Shown piece after piece: positions 11,186-25,200 of a stretch of DNA of 64,000 bases (positions are counted from its first letter, which is position 1; each line of letters begins with the position of its first letter). Source of the stretch: Branchiostoma lanceolatum (lineage: Eukaryota; Chordata; Leptocardii; Amphioxiformes; Branchiostomatidae); NCBI RefSeq assembly GCF_035083965.1, contig NC_089724.1:15866410-15930409 (forward strand), in the 5' to 3' direction. Below the pieces are notes generated by a model. The model made no database searches and was not told the origin of the DNA. It saw only the letters and a list, made by a program, of their open reading frames with translations. Both the position numbers and the translations under genes were made by a program.

Positions 11186-12331
11186 CCCTGTCAGTTTGAC
11201 TTCTGTTTCACATTTCTGTTTTCAAGTTATCTTTGAGCAGCAATTGACTCTCTTTTAAAGAAGTCAAAGCAAGGACAAATCAAATTAGCATGGGTTTAAT
11301 CTTTCAGTGAAGACTTTACAAAAACTTTTACCTAAAGTCATCAATTGTACCATGAGAAAACAGGAGGTAAGATATTCTTGAACAGAACTTTGTAATTCAA
11401 TAATACCAGTACTGTTATAACAAAAAAGAAAAGTGTTACACGATGGTGTGATACCTCAACCTTATGTTTACTTGTACCATTAATACTAATAGCGAATACA
11501 GGTGTTCTTAGTTTGATACATGAATTAGAATGGCACTTATCCATGCTAAACTACACATGCTCATACTACAAAGTGTCTTTGTATAGGGTATGATACACAA
11601 TATGATCTATGTCTTTGAAACAAAAACACAGTAGACCTGTTTTGGACATGAACTAAAACAAACACGAATAATCTATACCTTCAACCCAAATTAAGCTTAA
11701 AGCAAAGCAGATGTACCATAGTTAGTCAGTGCTGTGCTCCCTACCATCCTTCCTAAGCAACAGTTGAGTCATTCTCTCTTGGGACAAACAGCCAAAAAGT
11801 AGGTGTTAGCTTGGCAACTTAAACACTCTGAGAGACTGGTATAAATACTGACTGGTACTACAATGTAATAGGTAACAATGGTCTTCCCTAAACAGGATGC
11901 AAATGAGGTACAAAGTTTAAATAAAAGTGATTTCAATACTTCCTAGTGACGACAGCATTTGTTTAGGCTACATATGCAATGCCAATGGATATAGACTAGA
12001 ACTTGAAGTACAGGCAGGTGTCTCACAGAGGTCCCTTTCATGCTCCTTCTCAAGCTTAGCTTGATTAGTACAGTGCAAGTAACCTTTCTTTAATTGATTT
12101 ATGATGAAAATTCTACGAACATGCTGGTACACTTGTCACTTCAGGTTTGAACATATTGTCAAATAGGATCTGTGATTGTGAACTAACTCATCCTCATACA
12201 TTCTCTTCAGAACATGCTTACTTGCTTGCTTGCTGACTATCATGTCCATCAGCACAATATTGGTGGCATATCCTTGTCACCTTTCTACTATTACAGCGAG
12301 AGTTGTACATGTGGTTTCTGAGAAGTGCAGG
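11186..12331 (-). other. Probable 3' UTR and downstream flank of the kelch gene
   Basis: No coding exon found. About 11535-11905 is the segment that also occurs, inverted and diverged, at 2665-3035. No other gene signature is seen. Confidence 0.4.
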
Positions 12332-14057
12332 TTACTCGGCAGTACCCCAACCCTTCAATATAGTAACACAAACTTGGTTAAACAGACCCTTGGGCATGGT
12401 TCCCACCTGCTTAAGTGACTTGTCTTCTCGATCAAGCCACAAAACCTTTGTTGTTCCGTAGTTGTTGTCAAGGCCTCCATAGATGTAAATCTCCCCACCA
12501 AATACAGTCATACCACATCTTCTGAGTCCAGTACCAGTGTTGGCTACAACAGTCCACAAGTCCTCCTGAGGCCTGTAACTCAGCACTTTTGAGGGACGCC
12601 CAGCAACGTAGATGCTACCATTGAGAGCTGAAGCAGTAATAAACGAAGCCTTCTCAGGCATGTCACTTGCTGAATACCACTGGGAGTCTCCTGGGCTGAA
12701 GCGGTACACCGTAGATGTATTGTGCCTCATAGCATCCAGTCCACCCATGACGTATATGCTACCATCTAACACAGTAACGGCAAACAGGTACCTTGGCTCT
12801 GGGAGCGGAACACCTTCAGTCCACTTGTTCAGGATTGAGTCATAGATTTCCACATCTGCTGTTACACATAAAGGTGAGTGGCTGATTCTGCCACCTATTG
12901 CATATACCTTACCTTGCACCACTGCCAGGTTGCAATAGTTTCTCTTTGTGTGCATCGGAGTAAGTTTAGACCAGGAGTCAAGTTTTGCCTGATACAGCCA
13001 AACGTCCTTGCATTGAACCCCACCAGACACCATAATGTCACTTGTGCCCAAAACAGCCACAGCAAACCCATGGTTATTCTCTACCTTCATTCCCGTCAAA
13101 GAAACCCAACTTGTGTTTGATGGTGCAGGGGAGTGTGTCATCATGATGGAGTTACTGTAAACAGAAGCCCGTCCTTCCTTTAATTTCTCGTTCCCTCCAA
13201 CAGCCACCACTGCCTCCCTCAGACCACTGGCACGGCGGGGACGAGTGCGGGGTGACTGCACCTCTCCTGGGAATGCCTGATACTTCAAAGCTTCTGACAC
13301 AATATCCGGGCAGCACTTGCATAATGTCTTATCGGTCTGTACCTTCTCTATGAAGTACATTTTACCCATGAAAGGAAACCTGACCAGTTCCATCAGCTCT
13401 TTCATCTCCTTCTTCCTCTTCCTGGTGTCATGGTTGATCCATTTCATCACGGCCATGTACACGGTTTCTTCAGGAGCATTCAGGTCATCTGATGAGATAA
13501 GTGTGATCAGCTGATCCTTTTTCAGATCAAGAAACTCCGGTGTATTGTTGACTGCTGCAAACTCTTTCATGGCATGCGACAATGCCTTGGTCTCCAGGTG
13601 GCAGTTCATCAGCATGTTGTCTAAGTTTACCCTCTCCAGACAGTTTTTGACAACTAGAGTCAGTGTCTGATAGGAACTTTGTGCATGCATCACTGACTGG
13701 TTGAAACTGGAAGAAGTTGGCCCCTTCTATCAGTTCTACAGCATTGTCTTCTGTGATGGTTACCTTCGATGTGTAGGCGTAGTCAACAAGAAGCTGCACA
13801 ATGTAGGCGCTGGCCTCGTGAATGATAACCTTACGCTCCTTGCTCTCAAGATGACCATTGCAGAACATTGCACGAAAATATCCACTGCAGGCAGCAAGTA
13901 CATTTCTGTGGCATGGGATTTCTTTCCCAGAGACACAAAGGATGACATCTATCAGTTGGTTGTCCGATCGCAGTTCCTGCAAACCCTGCAAGAAGGCGGT
14001 TGGATGTGCATCATGGAAGAAGTCAAGTGACGTCTGTGACTGCTGTTCTGTTGCCAT
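12332..14057 (-). CDS. BTB-BACK-Kelch protein (kelch-like), one frameshift
   Basis: The CDS is a single exon; an acceptor (gtgttacag) lies 12 bases before the ATG, so there is a 5'-UTR intron. The first frame (14057 to about 13650) gives the BTB domain: DVILCVSGKEIPCHRNVLAA, FRAMFCNG, VQLLVDYAYTSKVTI, then FFQFQPVSDACTKFL. The second frame (about 13645-12332) gives the BACK domain (NCLERVNLDNML, LYMAVMKWI-like) and about six kelch blades with the GG...W/Y pattern (AVVQGKVYAIGG, VLDGSIYVMGG, VFGGEIYIYGG). About 574 codons is the normal length for KLHL substrate adaptors of Cullin-3 ubiquitin ligases. The frames meet at an A5 run (T5 at 13644-13648, plus strand); one base fewer there would make the domains continuous. 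It could be an assembly error or a recent inactivating mutation. The substrate is unknown. Confidence 0.85.
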
Positions 14058-15234
14058 TGTAGCCTAATTCTGTAACACAACACAACACAACACAAGCTCT
14101 TTATTAGTTGTATTTCTTGACACAAGAATGCCTCACTTAGATGAGGGTCTGCATGATCCGCCCAAAGCTCAATGATAAATTCAGGAGGACAAGCAACAAT
14201 AAAAGCTGGGCAGTATTTGAAACGTAGTACCATTAGAAAAAAGAACAGCATTCATCTATTTCATCTTGAGACACCTGGGTGGCCCAAACAGCTACTAGTA
14301 TGATAGCTGATTTCCATTAGGGCTCAGTATAACAGATACACAGACAATAATCACAAAACGTGTTACAGTTTGGCAGTAGAACGGAAACGGACAACCATGA
14401 CATAAATCATGTATGAGACCAAGGAGGTTGATGAGACCAATGAGGAGACAGTATTCAAAAATCGGAGATAGAAGTTTGATTTAAATTATAGAGCAGAGTA
14501 AAAAGACAATTTACGGATCTTTATGGTTTAAAAGGCAGTGTAAGGAAAAGACAAATACTAGTAACTAATCCAAAGGCTACGGTGCCTTTTTCCTGCGAAA
14601 GTAAAAACAGTCACTGTGATTGTAACGTGAAGCAGATGGTCTTTTTCGTCAGAAAACCCGGGTGCCATAATTTCAGAGATATCTCTCTCTTCTCAGTCTC
14701 AACAAGGAGGTTGGTCTCAAGACAGCAACTGCAGTTTATTCTTACCTGGCAATGTAACAGTTCTTATTCCTGTTTTCCGGAATAAAGCTAGCTGGGGCCT
14801 GCAGGGGTGCAGACCAGCTGAGTGAATCTCCTGAATTTGCAAGCCAAACAAAGAAAGCGCGGGAAATTCCCAAGAAGTTCAAAGGTGACAATTGGAATGA
14901 TAGAAATCGCGGAATGGGGGTGGGTGATCATGCACTGCTATTTTCATACTCCATTGTACGACCAAAACTAGTTAGCAATTATTCAGGCCGTCATACATGC
15001 ATCACGTATTATAATAGCGTATGTTCTTGATCGAAACCAATGGTATAAAACATTACACTTCCCTTCTTGAAATTGGAATGTACCACACTCGAATCAGGAC
15101 TAAACCAAGTAACAAAAGTGGTGGGGGTTGGCTGTGTTCAGAAGAGTGAGATGGGCTCTGAATTTTCTTGTCAAATTCGATGTTTACCTTTTTTTTGTAC
15201 GAAAACTGGTCATATGTTCTTTCTTAATGGCTGC
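14058..15234. other. Upstream region of the kelch gene; no other gene seen
   Basis: It begins with a (caacacaa)n run that forms the pyrimidine tract of the kelch 5'-UTR acceptor. Two copies of the dispersed motif AAGGAGGTT occur (14420 and 14704). No further exons recognised. Confidence 0.4.
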
Positions 15235-15243
15235 TATTTCACT

Positions 15244-15418
15244 TAGCCTCCATAGCAGGCTCTACCGGGCCTTTTTGGGGGGCTTATAATACACCTTTTG
15301 CAGCCAGCCCGTATTTTAAAACCATAAGCCAGCCTGAAACCATTTTGCCCGTACAGGCTGGCTGCAAAAGGTGTATTATAAGCCCCCCAAAAAGGCCCGG
15401 TAGCTGCTATGGAGGCTA
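15244..15418. mobile_element. MITE / foldback element, 9-bp target duplication
   Basis: Nearly the whole 175 bp is an inverted repeat: arms of about 70 bp starting TAGCCTCCATAGCAG and ending CTGCTATGGAGGCTA, with a ~35-bp loop. It is flanked by tatttcact (15235-15243) and tatttccat (15419-15427), 7 of 9 bases matching, as expected for an aged 9-bp target-site duplication. Mutator-like elements make 9-bp duplications. It has no coding capacity. It shares terminal bases with the element at 50379. Confidence 0.85.
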
Positions 15419-15479
15419 TATTTCCATAAACTTTGGACTTAGAAGCTCCCACGTCGTGGAACGCATGAGGCAGTCAGAA

Positions 15480-16276
15480 GATTCCAGCTCAGATATCATG
15501 TTTTATTCAAATAATATCAATTCTTCTGAACAAAATACAAGTACATTACCACCAACTTAGCACTCCATTTTCCAGTGATCACAACATTACCTGAGAAAAA
15601 GACAACGTCTGAGAAAACTGAAAATGAATATTCTTCTAACAAGAAATGAGAAAGTAACTTTCTTGTAACTACCTTTAGATGGATATCACACATAACAGGC
15701 CATCTTTGGCATAACCCCTTTAGGAAATGCTTTTGTACAACGAAAAGAAAGAACAAAGAAAGAAAAAACAGACAACTTTACACTGTACACATATTTTCTT
15801 TGTACAAACTATTTATAGAAATGCAAGACTATAAAACGAAACACTAGTTGATGAAGTTACAGTACAATAGCTCCTTTTTCACTATATAGTAATTCTGAAT
15901 GTGAAAAGTCTTGGTCCTTTTATTACGTAATGACTATCAACTTTTCACGTTTCCCAAAACTACCCAACATTGGTATCATAAGAGAAAAACACATATGAAT
16001 TATCAAATCTGAAGAAGTAAAAGCATATTTCAAACTGATAAATGTATATATATACACAACCAGAACATATGATTATGATGAAGACATTCATGCCACACAT
16101 TAAATTCTTTCTGTACAGTGTCCCATAGACATAGAAAGAAATAAAACTGAAGGTATTTTTCTTATGCTACAACCAAAATATCACTGTACACCATCTTTCT
16201 CACTTCATTTTCAACAAAAACATAACCTTCTGCACAGGTAATAAGTGATATTCAAATGCGAACAATCACCCATGTT
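15480..16276 (-). other. TAPT1: TAPT1 3' UTR with poly(A) signal
   Basis: A/T-rich sequence follows the TAPT1 stop codon. An AATAAA on the minus strand (TTTATT at 15502-15507) is the likely distal poly(A) signal, just before the foldback element. The cleavage site is inferred. Confidence 0.5.
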
Positions 16277-19200
16277 CTAGATGATCTCCTTCCCACACAG
16301 AGTGAATCTGTCCACCTCCCTGATATCAGTTTTACTGCCCCTGTATTTCAGTTCAGTGTCTTTAGCTGACAGCTTCGTCTCTGTCTTATCTTCTTTTTTC
16401 TCTGCTTGTTTCTGTGCATCATCTTTGAGGTCTTCGCCTTTTGCCCCCTCTTGCGTTTCTTCTGAAGTTTCCTTGTCTGGTGAATGACTTTTCCCACTGT
16501 GTGATTCTTTTTCCTCCTCTTTATTTTTCACGACGCATTGATTCATATCTCCCTCAGGCTCTTTTCTCTTTAAACCAGTCTGCGCATTTTTGCTGTCTTC
16601 TGGGACAGTTTCCTTCTCAGGATCATTGTTCTTTCCAGCAGGCTGCTCCTCAGGGTTTGTGTTTACTACAGGATCTGTTCCTATGACCTCCACAGAGCTG
16701 TTGTTACTGTGCGTGGAGTTTGGGTGGATGGAGAAGGACCCTGTCCTGGTGATCTCCACATTAGGCGGAGGCGACGTGGGGTTTGGGTTTGGGTTGTTGA
16801 GGCTCGTTTGGCTCCCCGCTCGGCTGGCGTTTCTGCTTCCTGGTCGGCTAGCAAGCTTGTTCTTGAACATGTCGGACTCTTTGACATACTTGCAGGCGTT
16901 TCCCAAGAGGACAATGCTGTTCAGCACCTTCACTGTTACAAGGCTGTGTTTTGGAAGAAAAAATACCATAGACTGTAAATTATAAATGTATACTAGGTGC
17001 TGATCTACTGAATAGCGAACCATCTCCTACATTACTACAAACTTCTACCCTGTGGGCTAGTGCATGTATAAAAGTATAATGTATTTCTGTTTATTTTCAG
17101 ACATTGTCATGACATGGGCTGGAACATACAGTAAATTATTTTAAGTTTGTGTAACACAAACTCTATCCAGGGCATATTTTGTGCCCCTTACTATACAGTT
17201 TACAAAACCTACAATGGATTGGCAACAGCTGTGCAGTAAATAGGGACTGTGACTCACGCTAAGTATGTGAGGGCCAAGAGGAAGATGCCTGTTGTGCCTT
17301 GTACTTTCACCGATCGCCTGGTGATCATGTAAACCTGCGGAAAAATAAAAATTCAACATCATCCATTCTGACACACAACAATAATGCATGACCAATACAA
17401 ACATACAATACACAAGACAAACAACATACAAAACACAAATCAGGGAACTTTTATATGAGTCTTACCACTCACATGACACAGAAGAGACTTACAAATGCTC
17501 TTAAGTCATATGGTACTTACCAGGCATGTGAGGGGTAGAGGGATGAAGCCCATCCTTCTGGAGACCAAATCAGAATGGTCCGAGAAAGCCTTAAGAGTCA
17601 TAGACATGGTACAAGTTATAACAAATACAACAGATGGATCCAAAATTAAACAGATAAAATTGGCATGTTTTTCTTGCGTTTTTTTGCAAGTTTGTGCATC
17701 AAACCGAAAATTCTTGATTTGTAAAACCGAGACAAATCTGTCGATACTTACATTCTTCTGTCTACTGCTGATCATGTCATAAGCCAGGCTGGCACGGTAT
17801 TCATCATAGACCTACAGAGAGAGGGAGAGAGGGGGGGAGTGAAAATTCGTGTTCTCAACCCATTCATCAATCAGTTTAGTGCAAGATATAAACACCGCTA
17901 GATACAAATAGTAGACTAGACAATCCCACAGTATAAAAAATAGTAACAAATGCAACAACTTTGTATATATCTATACAGACACTATACAGTATGCTAAACA
18001 GAATCAATGTTCAACAGCTGCTGTGATTATTTTCTTGTAGTTATAACTTCTCCTGCTAGGTGGAAGGACCTAGCAGGAGTAGACCTACACCTTTCCTGTG
18101 ATGACATTGAGAGAGATTTAGACTCACGTCTGCAGGGATTTCGTTGAACTTGGTAATGAAGGCGTGTTTGACCCAGTCCACCAGGTACTCAGCAGCAATG
18201 ATCATGGACACGTCTGGGATCAGCTGGTACAGGTGGTCTAGTGGTAGGATAGTGGTGGTTATTGTTGTTCTTGTTATTGGTACAATATCTAAAAAGTTTA
18301 CTGCATCTGATATGCTTTAAGCTACAATACCTAATATGTCACAATACCTAGTATGGTCACAATACCTAATTTGGTTACAATGAATTCTCATATTTCTCCT
18401 GATGATTGACTTTCAAAGTTTCAATATATGTGGTTGCTGGGACAAACTCATTGAAGTAATTTTGTGTTAGACATGAAGTGGGCTAGTCCAGGATGTATCA
18501 GCTTTTGGACTGGATAAAACCCATGAACTTAGGGTTAAAATGTAAAAACTGCAAACGCTACACCATTGTATGCCATGACATTCTAGCCCTGAAATGTAGT
18601 TGTGGCATGAGTGGGGTTTTTTTTGGGAGGGGGGATACATGATAAGGTATCATAAGTTGAAAAAAAAGATCTGCAGTACATAATTACATAATAACATATA
18701 AAACCTCCTTGATAATACCAACCTGGGCTCCAGTTAAACTCTGTCATATTTCTCATCACCACAATATACAGGAGGACGTGGTAATGGAACCGTTCACGGA
18801 TATCTGAAACCAAAAATTAATCTGTCTAAACATGTGATATGATATTGCTCTTGAAACATAATAGGATCCGCTAAGACTTGATAGTGGTGGGATAATCTTT
18901 GGGAGAAAATGATTACATCTGCTTGTACATGTAACTCCTCTCCATTGACAAAGTTTGATTTCCTGCTTTGCCTCAGAGGTATATGATTATGGTGCATGAA
19001 GAACAAGATTTACAGTGCAAAGTAAAAATGGGGGAGGGGGTAAGGGACAGAGAATACAGAGGAAATTCTATACAATTCTCTCACACTCTTGGTTCTATTT
19101 ACTATTACAATATGCAGGTCAAAGTGCAAAGGGATACATACAAGGGGTTTTAGCCAATACACTGGTGTATAAAGGGCAGGCAAAAAGAAATAAAGGACAA

Positions 19201-22200
19201 AGGATGTCTCACCATTGCAAGACATTTCAAACAAGGCCTTTTTCCCAAAAGTCTTGAACACATTTGACTGGACTTCAGCGAACTGTGAACAGTGTGTGTA
19301 AGAGAAGACAGAGAGATGACAGGGACAGTACGTATATTTGTCTATACCCACACATAACTACCTGTAAGGGACACCTAAGACTTGCTGCCGGTTGCCACTG
19401 CCATTGCTTTGCAATTACCTGTCAATGCCTTGTGTTTGTCTGGTTTAATTCGTTAGTGTAAATCTTGAAATGATTGCAGTGGTTTTGTCTTCACGGTTTT
19501 TGTGGTGACCTTACCACCGCGAATTCATTACACCAAATATCCGTCTCCAGTGTATTACTACAGTAATCCAGATTGCTGCATTGCCTAAATTGTATTTGAG
19601 GTGAGGACCATCTCTCTTCAGTTCGTAATTACTGACTCAAAACCGAAGTCATGTATTAGGCTACACCTTGGCCACGGAACCAGCAGTAACCAGAACAGCC
19701 AGATGCAAAAGCAGTGGACGCCAGCCACGGCAAGTCTGAGGTAATGAGACACAGACTCTTGGGGCACCGACAGCACACTCACCACTACATGACATCTGAA
19801 ATAAGTTGTTCTTTGCAAACTTCTTGAAGACACTCCCCTTTAACTCCACAAACTGGAAATGGAAACAGAAGATTTGGACAGTGTTAGTGACATTCTCAAC
19901 AAGTATACTGGATGTCAACACTTCTCCTTTGAACCTGCCTAGGTCTATTAGAAATTTGATTCATCACTGACAATCAAATTTATATAGAAGCTTCTAAGTA
20001 CTCATGTAGTTGGGTACAATGTACTACAGATCTAGCTTGCCTTGTGTTGTTGTTAGAATGTAAAGCAGGTCAATTTTTTTCTTTGCTGCAGGCTTGGCAA
20101 ACAAGTGACAATATTCAGTACCTGACCTAATAACTGCAAAGAGAAAGATGAAAGAACAAAGAAAAAGCGAAGAACAAATACAGTGAAAAATACATATATA
20201 TGTATATGGACTGGACAAAGAGAAAAGATGGTGAGAAACAGAATGTAAATAAATAAATAAAAAGGCAAGAACAGTAAGATTTAGTAACAACAGAAAATGA
20301 AAGAGACAAGTAACTTAGATTATCATTGTAGCAAACAAAGAAACAATATTCCGTTTTGCCAGAACATAAACAAATAATAGTAGACCCAAGCAGACATGAG
20401 CTCTGTGCATAACTATGAAGTTCAATTTGGAAAGTGCCAGTGCAGTTAGCACTAAAAGCTTGAATGTTTTCTGCAACTGATCTCTTACATGTATTTTGTA
20501 TTGCCCGATCTCTTATAAAAGAACACTTCTCTAAATATTCTATGTCTAGGTTAAGACTTAAGTATTGATAATAATGTTTGTACAACAGCTACATGTAGCT
20601 CTAACCTCTGTAAAAATCTGGGCTTCTGAACGCGTTCGAACGCCCGTGAGCGGCCCGTCCGGAACGGGCCCGTTCGATTTAAACGACCGTTGAGAGGCGT
20701 TCAATGAACGTTTGACGAACGTTTCTGAACGTCTTGAACGGCCAGGAACGTCCCGGTCATATGCCCGTTTGGCCGCTTTGAACGGTCTGTGAACGGTCGA
20801 ACGGCCTCCCGAACGCTGATGCGAACGGTCGTTCCGAACGCTCAACCGAACGGCCGTTCGGAACGGCCCGTCCGCGGCCGTTCGGAACGGCCTCCAGCTG
20901 CCCTCCGAACGGGCGTGGAATGGCCTCCAGCTGCCCTCCGATCGGGCGCGGAACGCCCTCCGAACGGGCTTAGAACGTGCGAACGGGCGTGGAACGGCAT
21001 CCGGCTGCCGTCCTTACGGTGACGAACGGCCTCTATATGCCGTCTAAACGGCGTGGAACGCCCTGCAACAGCCTCCGAACGGCGTGGAACGCCTTGCAAC
21101 AGCAGTCCAAACGACAGAGAACAACGCGGAACGGCCGCGGAAGCTACTCTGACAGCAGTCTCATGTTCGACTTCGGCTGTTTTTTGCGTCTTTTGGGGCA
21201 TTTTTGTAGGGCTTGAATATGTCACGTCCGTTTTGCCGGGGTACACGAAAGCATTATATACCGGTCGGGACGTCTGCTCAGCATGGGAAAGAAGATAAAT
21301 AACAGACAAAACTACTATAATGAGGATAGATTTTTTAAAGAACGTTTTTGTGATTCAAAGTTGTTGGTAACATGATAGGCTAAGTTATAAGTTGTGACGG
21401 TTATTGTTGTTTTCTGAATTTGCATGTCGTTTCTGATTGTTTTTTGATAGTCAAACGCCTCCCGTAAAGAGGTTACCACTGAGTATCGACGACCTTCGGA
21501 AAGAGTCAGTAAATATTCTATATCAATTGAAATTTAGCCCGTGAGGCCAGGTGCAAAAGTCCGGCCTCGGGTCACGATCGATCACAGAAATCGGAGGAAA
21601 CGTTTAAATAAAAAATAATTGCCAGATGAGTTTGCAGTCAGTAACCATTTGCGGCAAGTCCAACGGTTGACAAATACATGTCCATGCACGCCAATGACAT
21701 GAGCCGAGCACATTATTGATTTACAACGTCCAGCTAGCTGAGGTGTTGATTGATCACTTTTGGGTCGGTGACAACTCAACTAGCCGCCTTCCTACATCTC
21801 CGGCCGATGTCGGCGGATTAAACATTGTCGGGAAAACAAATTGTAGTATGAATTGTAGTATGGATTTGGTGATACTACATGTCAATGGGGAACCCCGGCG
21901 TTGACAGACAAATGGAAAATGGACATGGGATTATGTTCAAACATATAGAATTTGGTAGAGTCGATTCCACATTACCGAGAGGGTGTTTGTTGCCTTTTGT
22001 TCTAACATTTGCAAAACCTTTGTAACAATCTAAGGGAGGTAAGTGACTGTTTAGAACAATTTCCAACATTCATGTGATGTTCTAAATAGTTTCTGCTGTG
22101 TTCCAACATGTTAGACAAATTTCTAACATTACACATGTTATTTGTATTATTTTCGAAACTGTTGGAAAATAGGTTGATCATTTGTTCCTATATGTTCCAA

Positions 22201-25200
22201 CATTATAACAACATGGTATAACTGGGTCAGTGGGATGGGAACAGGGCAATTCACACATCCCTTCAAAGTATAGGGGATTAGGCCTGGGTGCCATGCATAG
22301 ACACCTCAAGATAAAGGTCCAGACGTGAAATCTAAAAATATACAGAGGCAGACAATAGAGTGCGATTAGCACCTACTTTTATTGGGGCAATAACCCAAAT
22401 CTACCATTTGAAAAATGATGCAAATTGTTCCAACATGTTCAAACAGTGAAACAATCGCATAGATGTTTGAAAATTGTTCTAAATAAAGAGACATTTGTGC
22501 AATTACTTTCCAAATAGTTCCAACATATATTTATAAGTTAAAACATGTTCAAACTTTCATTCTTGATTGTTTGAACAATTTAGAACATTTCGACTGGAAT
22601 AGTCTTTTACCTAAAATTGTTTGAACTCACTAGCGATATTATCTGAAAACCCTCTCGGTGACATGGAATTGACTCTAAATGAGCTTTGCGGAAAACAATT
22701 TACACATTCATGCAAATTAGCTAATAGCACCCAAAGATAGACCAATAAAGACACCCCGCCGTGAAAAGCCTGGCAGACGATCATCCTGTTTTTGGTTTAC
22801 TTCTCGGCACTAAATTTCCAGTGAAAAATATCGTTCCTGCTCCAGTGTTCATAATACCCATAACACTAACCACGCCGGACGGAACGGTCGCTTTCAAAAA
22901 TTTGTTCCTCTTGCTCTACGATCCTCTATTTGAAATATTGCATAGGTTTCAATTAGAAACAAGGTTGCAAGCCTACACCACGCTCCTGACCACGCTCTTA
23001 GGGCAGTGCGGGGCCGGGGGTGTGGCATCTCAAATCCCCAAGGTTCGCGCAATTGCCAGCAAACAACATTTCCCGACATGTCGACAGGAAGGCGGAGCCA
23101 CCGGTAGCTTTGCACATGTCTGACCCCGATTCTCCTTGGCGCTTTTATAAACCTTCTTGGTGAACAGAGAATAATGTTATTTTTTGCGAGAACTGCGACA
23201 AACCAATGATGTTTTATCAAGAGGAGAGAGCACGACATTATCGGTCCGCATTGCCGTTTGTTTCGCCCGCTGTCCTTTTGTTAACAGACCGGGCGACACG
23301 CCCTTTGATCAGTATCTTCGAACTTCGCAGGCAGGTTTCGCGGGGTTTTCCTATGCAAATGAGCTTAGACCTGGCGTCACACGTCCCGATTTATGCCGAG
23401 CACAAGCCGAGTAGGGCCGATGGGTCTGGCTTTTCCGGGGATTCCCATATTTGGAAAACGCTACAGGGTAACGCGACGTCATCTTCGGCTGCAGAACAAA
23501 ATGGCGATTATCCACATACTTTTCTCCCTGCTGTACGATAAACATGGGCGAGTTCAGAGCTTTTGTGGACCGGTCTCTGTTTTCCAGCGACAGGAATCTG
23601 AAAATATGGTTATATTTGTATGTGGCTATTAGAAAAATTACGGATTTTCCCTCGGTAAGTTAATTTTTTCCCTAATAATATATAACAGTGATGCAGCTCG
23701 TGCCGTGCTAGTTTTTGTCGTGCCGTCCCCGTTTTTTTAACAGTTCTTTGGAAAGACCTCCTTGAAAGAAGAGACCGACTCTTTGCGTAGTTTTCATGTC
23801 GATCGGATCTTTCTTTGATAGTATGTTTTAAAGTTAATGTGCTAACCGGAGAACAATGGGGGCGGAGACAAGGCACGCATTTGAAAAGGACAAGTTTTCT
23901 TTCGTCTTTCTTTGATTTGTGTCGATGTTTTTCGACTGACCTTCCGACTGAAATTTCTTCACAACCTGCAAATTACGGAGTATGCTCCATAATTTGAAGG
24001 TCACCTCAACCTCCTTGATTCTTTCCATAGACTCCCATATTTGGGCCATACTGTTGAGCAACACAAATGCAGCGCTCGTTGTTTCTATTACTTTGATTTG
24101 AGAGATTGTCTCCCCAGTATACTCTTCTTCCTCTATCAATTCCAAGTCGTCCTTAAAATCGCTAAAATCAAAATCGCTCCCCAGAAAGTTGTCATCATCC
24201 CCAGTCGCTAGGCCGTGTCATGTTGAAAATAACGGCGCTGTAACAAAGAGAAGCTGCCAGCGCACCCTCATGGGACTCTTGCTGCCATGCATATGACTAT
24301 CTTTGACACTCGGATGTGAATTACTGTCCGTCTTGGGTGTGTTTGTTTACGCTCACTACGATGAAAGAAATTGGAATCCTGTGCTCTCTCTCTTTCGGAT
24401 AAAACCTCCATGGACAAATGAATCTGTGGCAACTCGGACAATGTCAAAGTTTGAATTACGAACTGCCCCTTTGTTTTGAAACTGTCTGTAGACCGGATGT
24501 GCTGGATCTCACGACATGTTTCGCTCCGATACACCACGCAACGTCCGGCGGCCCCTGCATTAGTACCCCTGCATGCCCTAGAGAGAACAGTCCAGTTTGA
24601 ACTGGGCCACAGACTATGGGCCGGCTCATAACAAAATGTACCAAGAAAACGGTAACCGAGTAACTAAAAGAAAACAGCCGGAGGGATCCTTGCATCTATC
24701 ACGCTAGGCTAAATAGTAGATATCTGGCAAGTACTATTGAAATAGACAGAATGCCAGGGGGGTTAGCTGATCTGTTGGCCTTGGAGTACAGTTTGCTCCC
24801 ATTCAGATGGGTCAAGGGTCAATCGTCTATTGGCTCCGGCCATTGCTATTTATATCCTGTCAGAACATCAGCATAAGTTCAAGCTAACTGTTGTCTAACG
24901 TCTTGATCAAAGACTAAATCTAAGCTATGTCAACACCTTTGAAATAAGAAATTGACGAAATTTCACTATATTAAACAGCCAGATATAGCAAGACTGAGTT
25001 CGACCTCAGATATTGAAGTTTGAACAGTGTGACCAAGGAGGTTTGATGACATTTCATATCAAACAGCACTGACCTGCATCCAGATTCCAGAGTTAACATA
25101 TATCCGTTGGTTGAAGATTCGATGTACACTGTTATCCTGTCGGACAGCACTGTTATTGGAACTTTGTCGAAACTCCGTTGAATCGTCCACATTTTGCCGG

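Noticed and set aside
15243-15560. Short frames on both strands with mirrored peptides (CKRCIISPPKRPG)
   Set aside because: They are the two arms of the foldback element read in opposite directions.
23834-24145. Minus-strand 103-codon frame starting MELIEEEEY
   Set aside because: It lies in TAPT1 intron 6 and matches nothing I know; a possible nested exon could not be supported.
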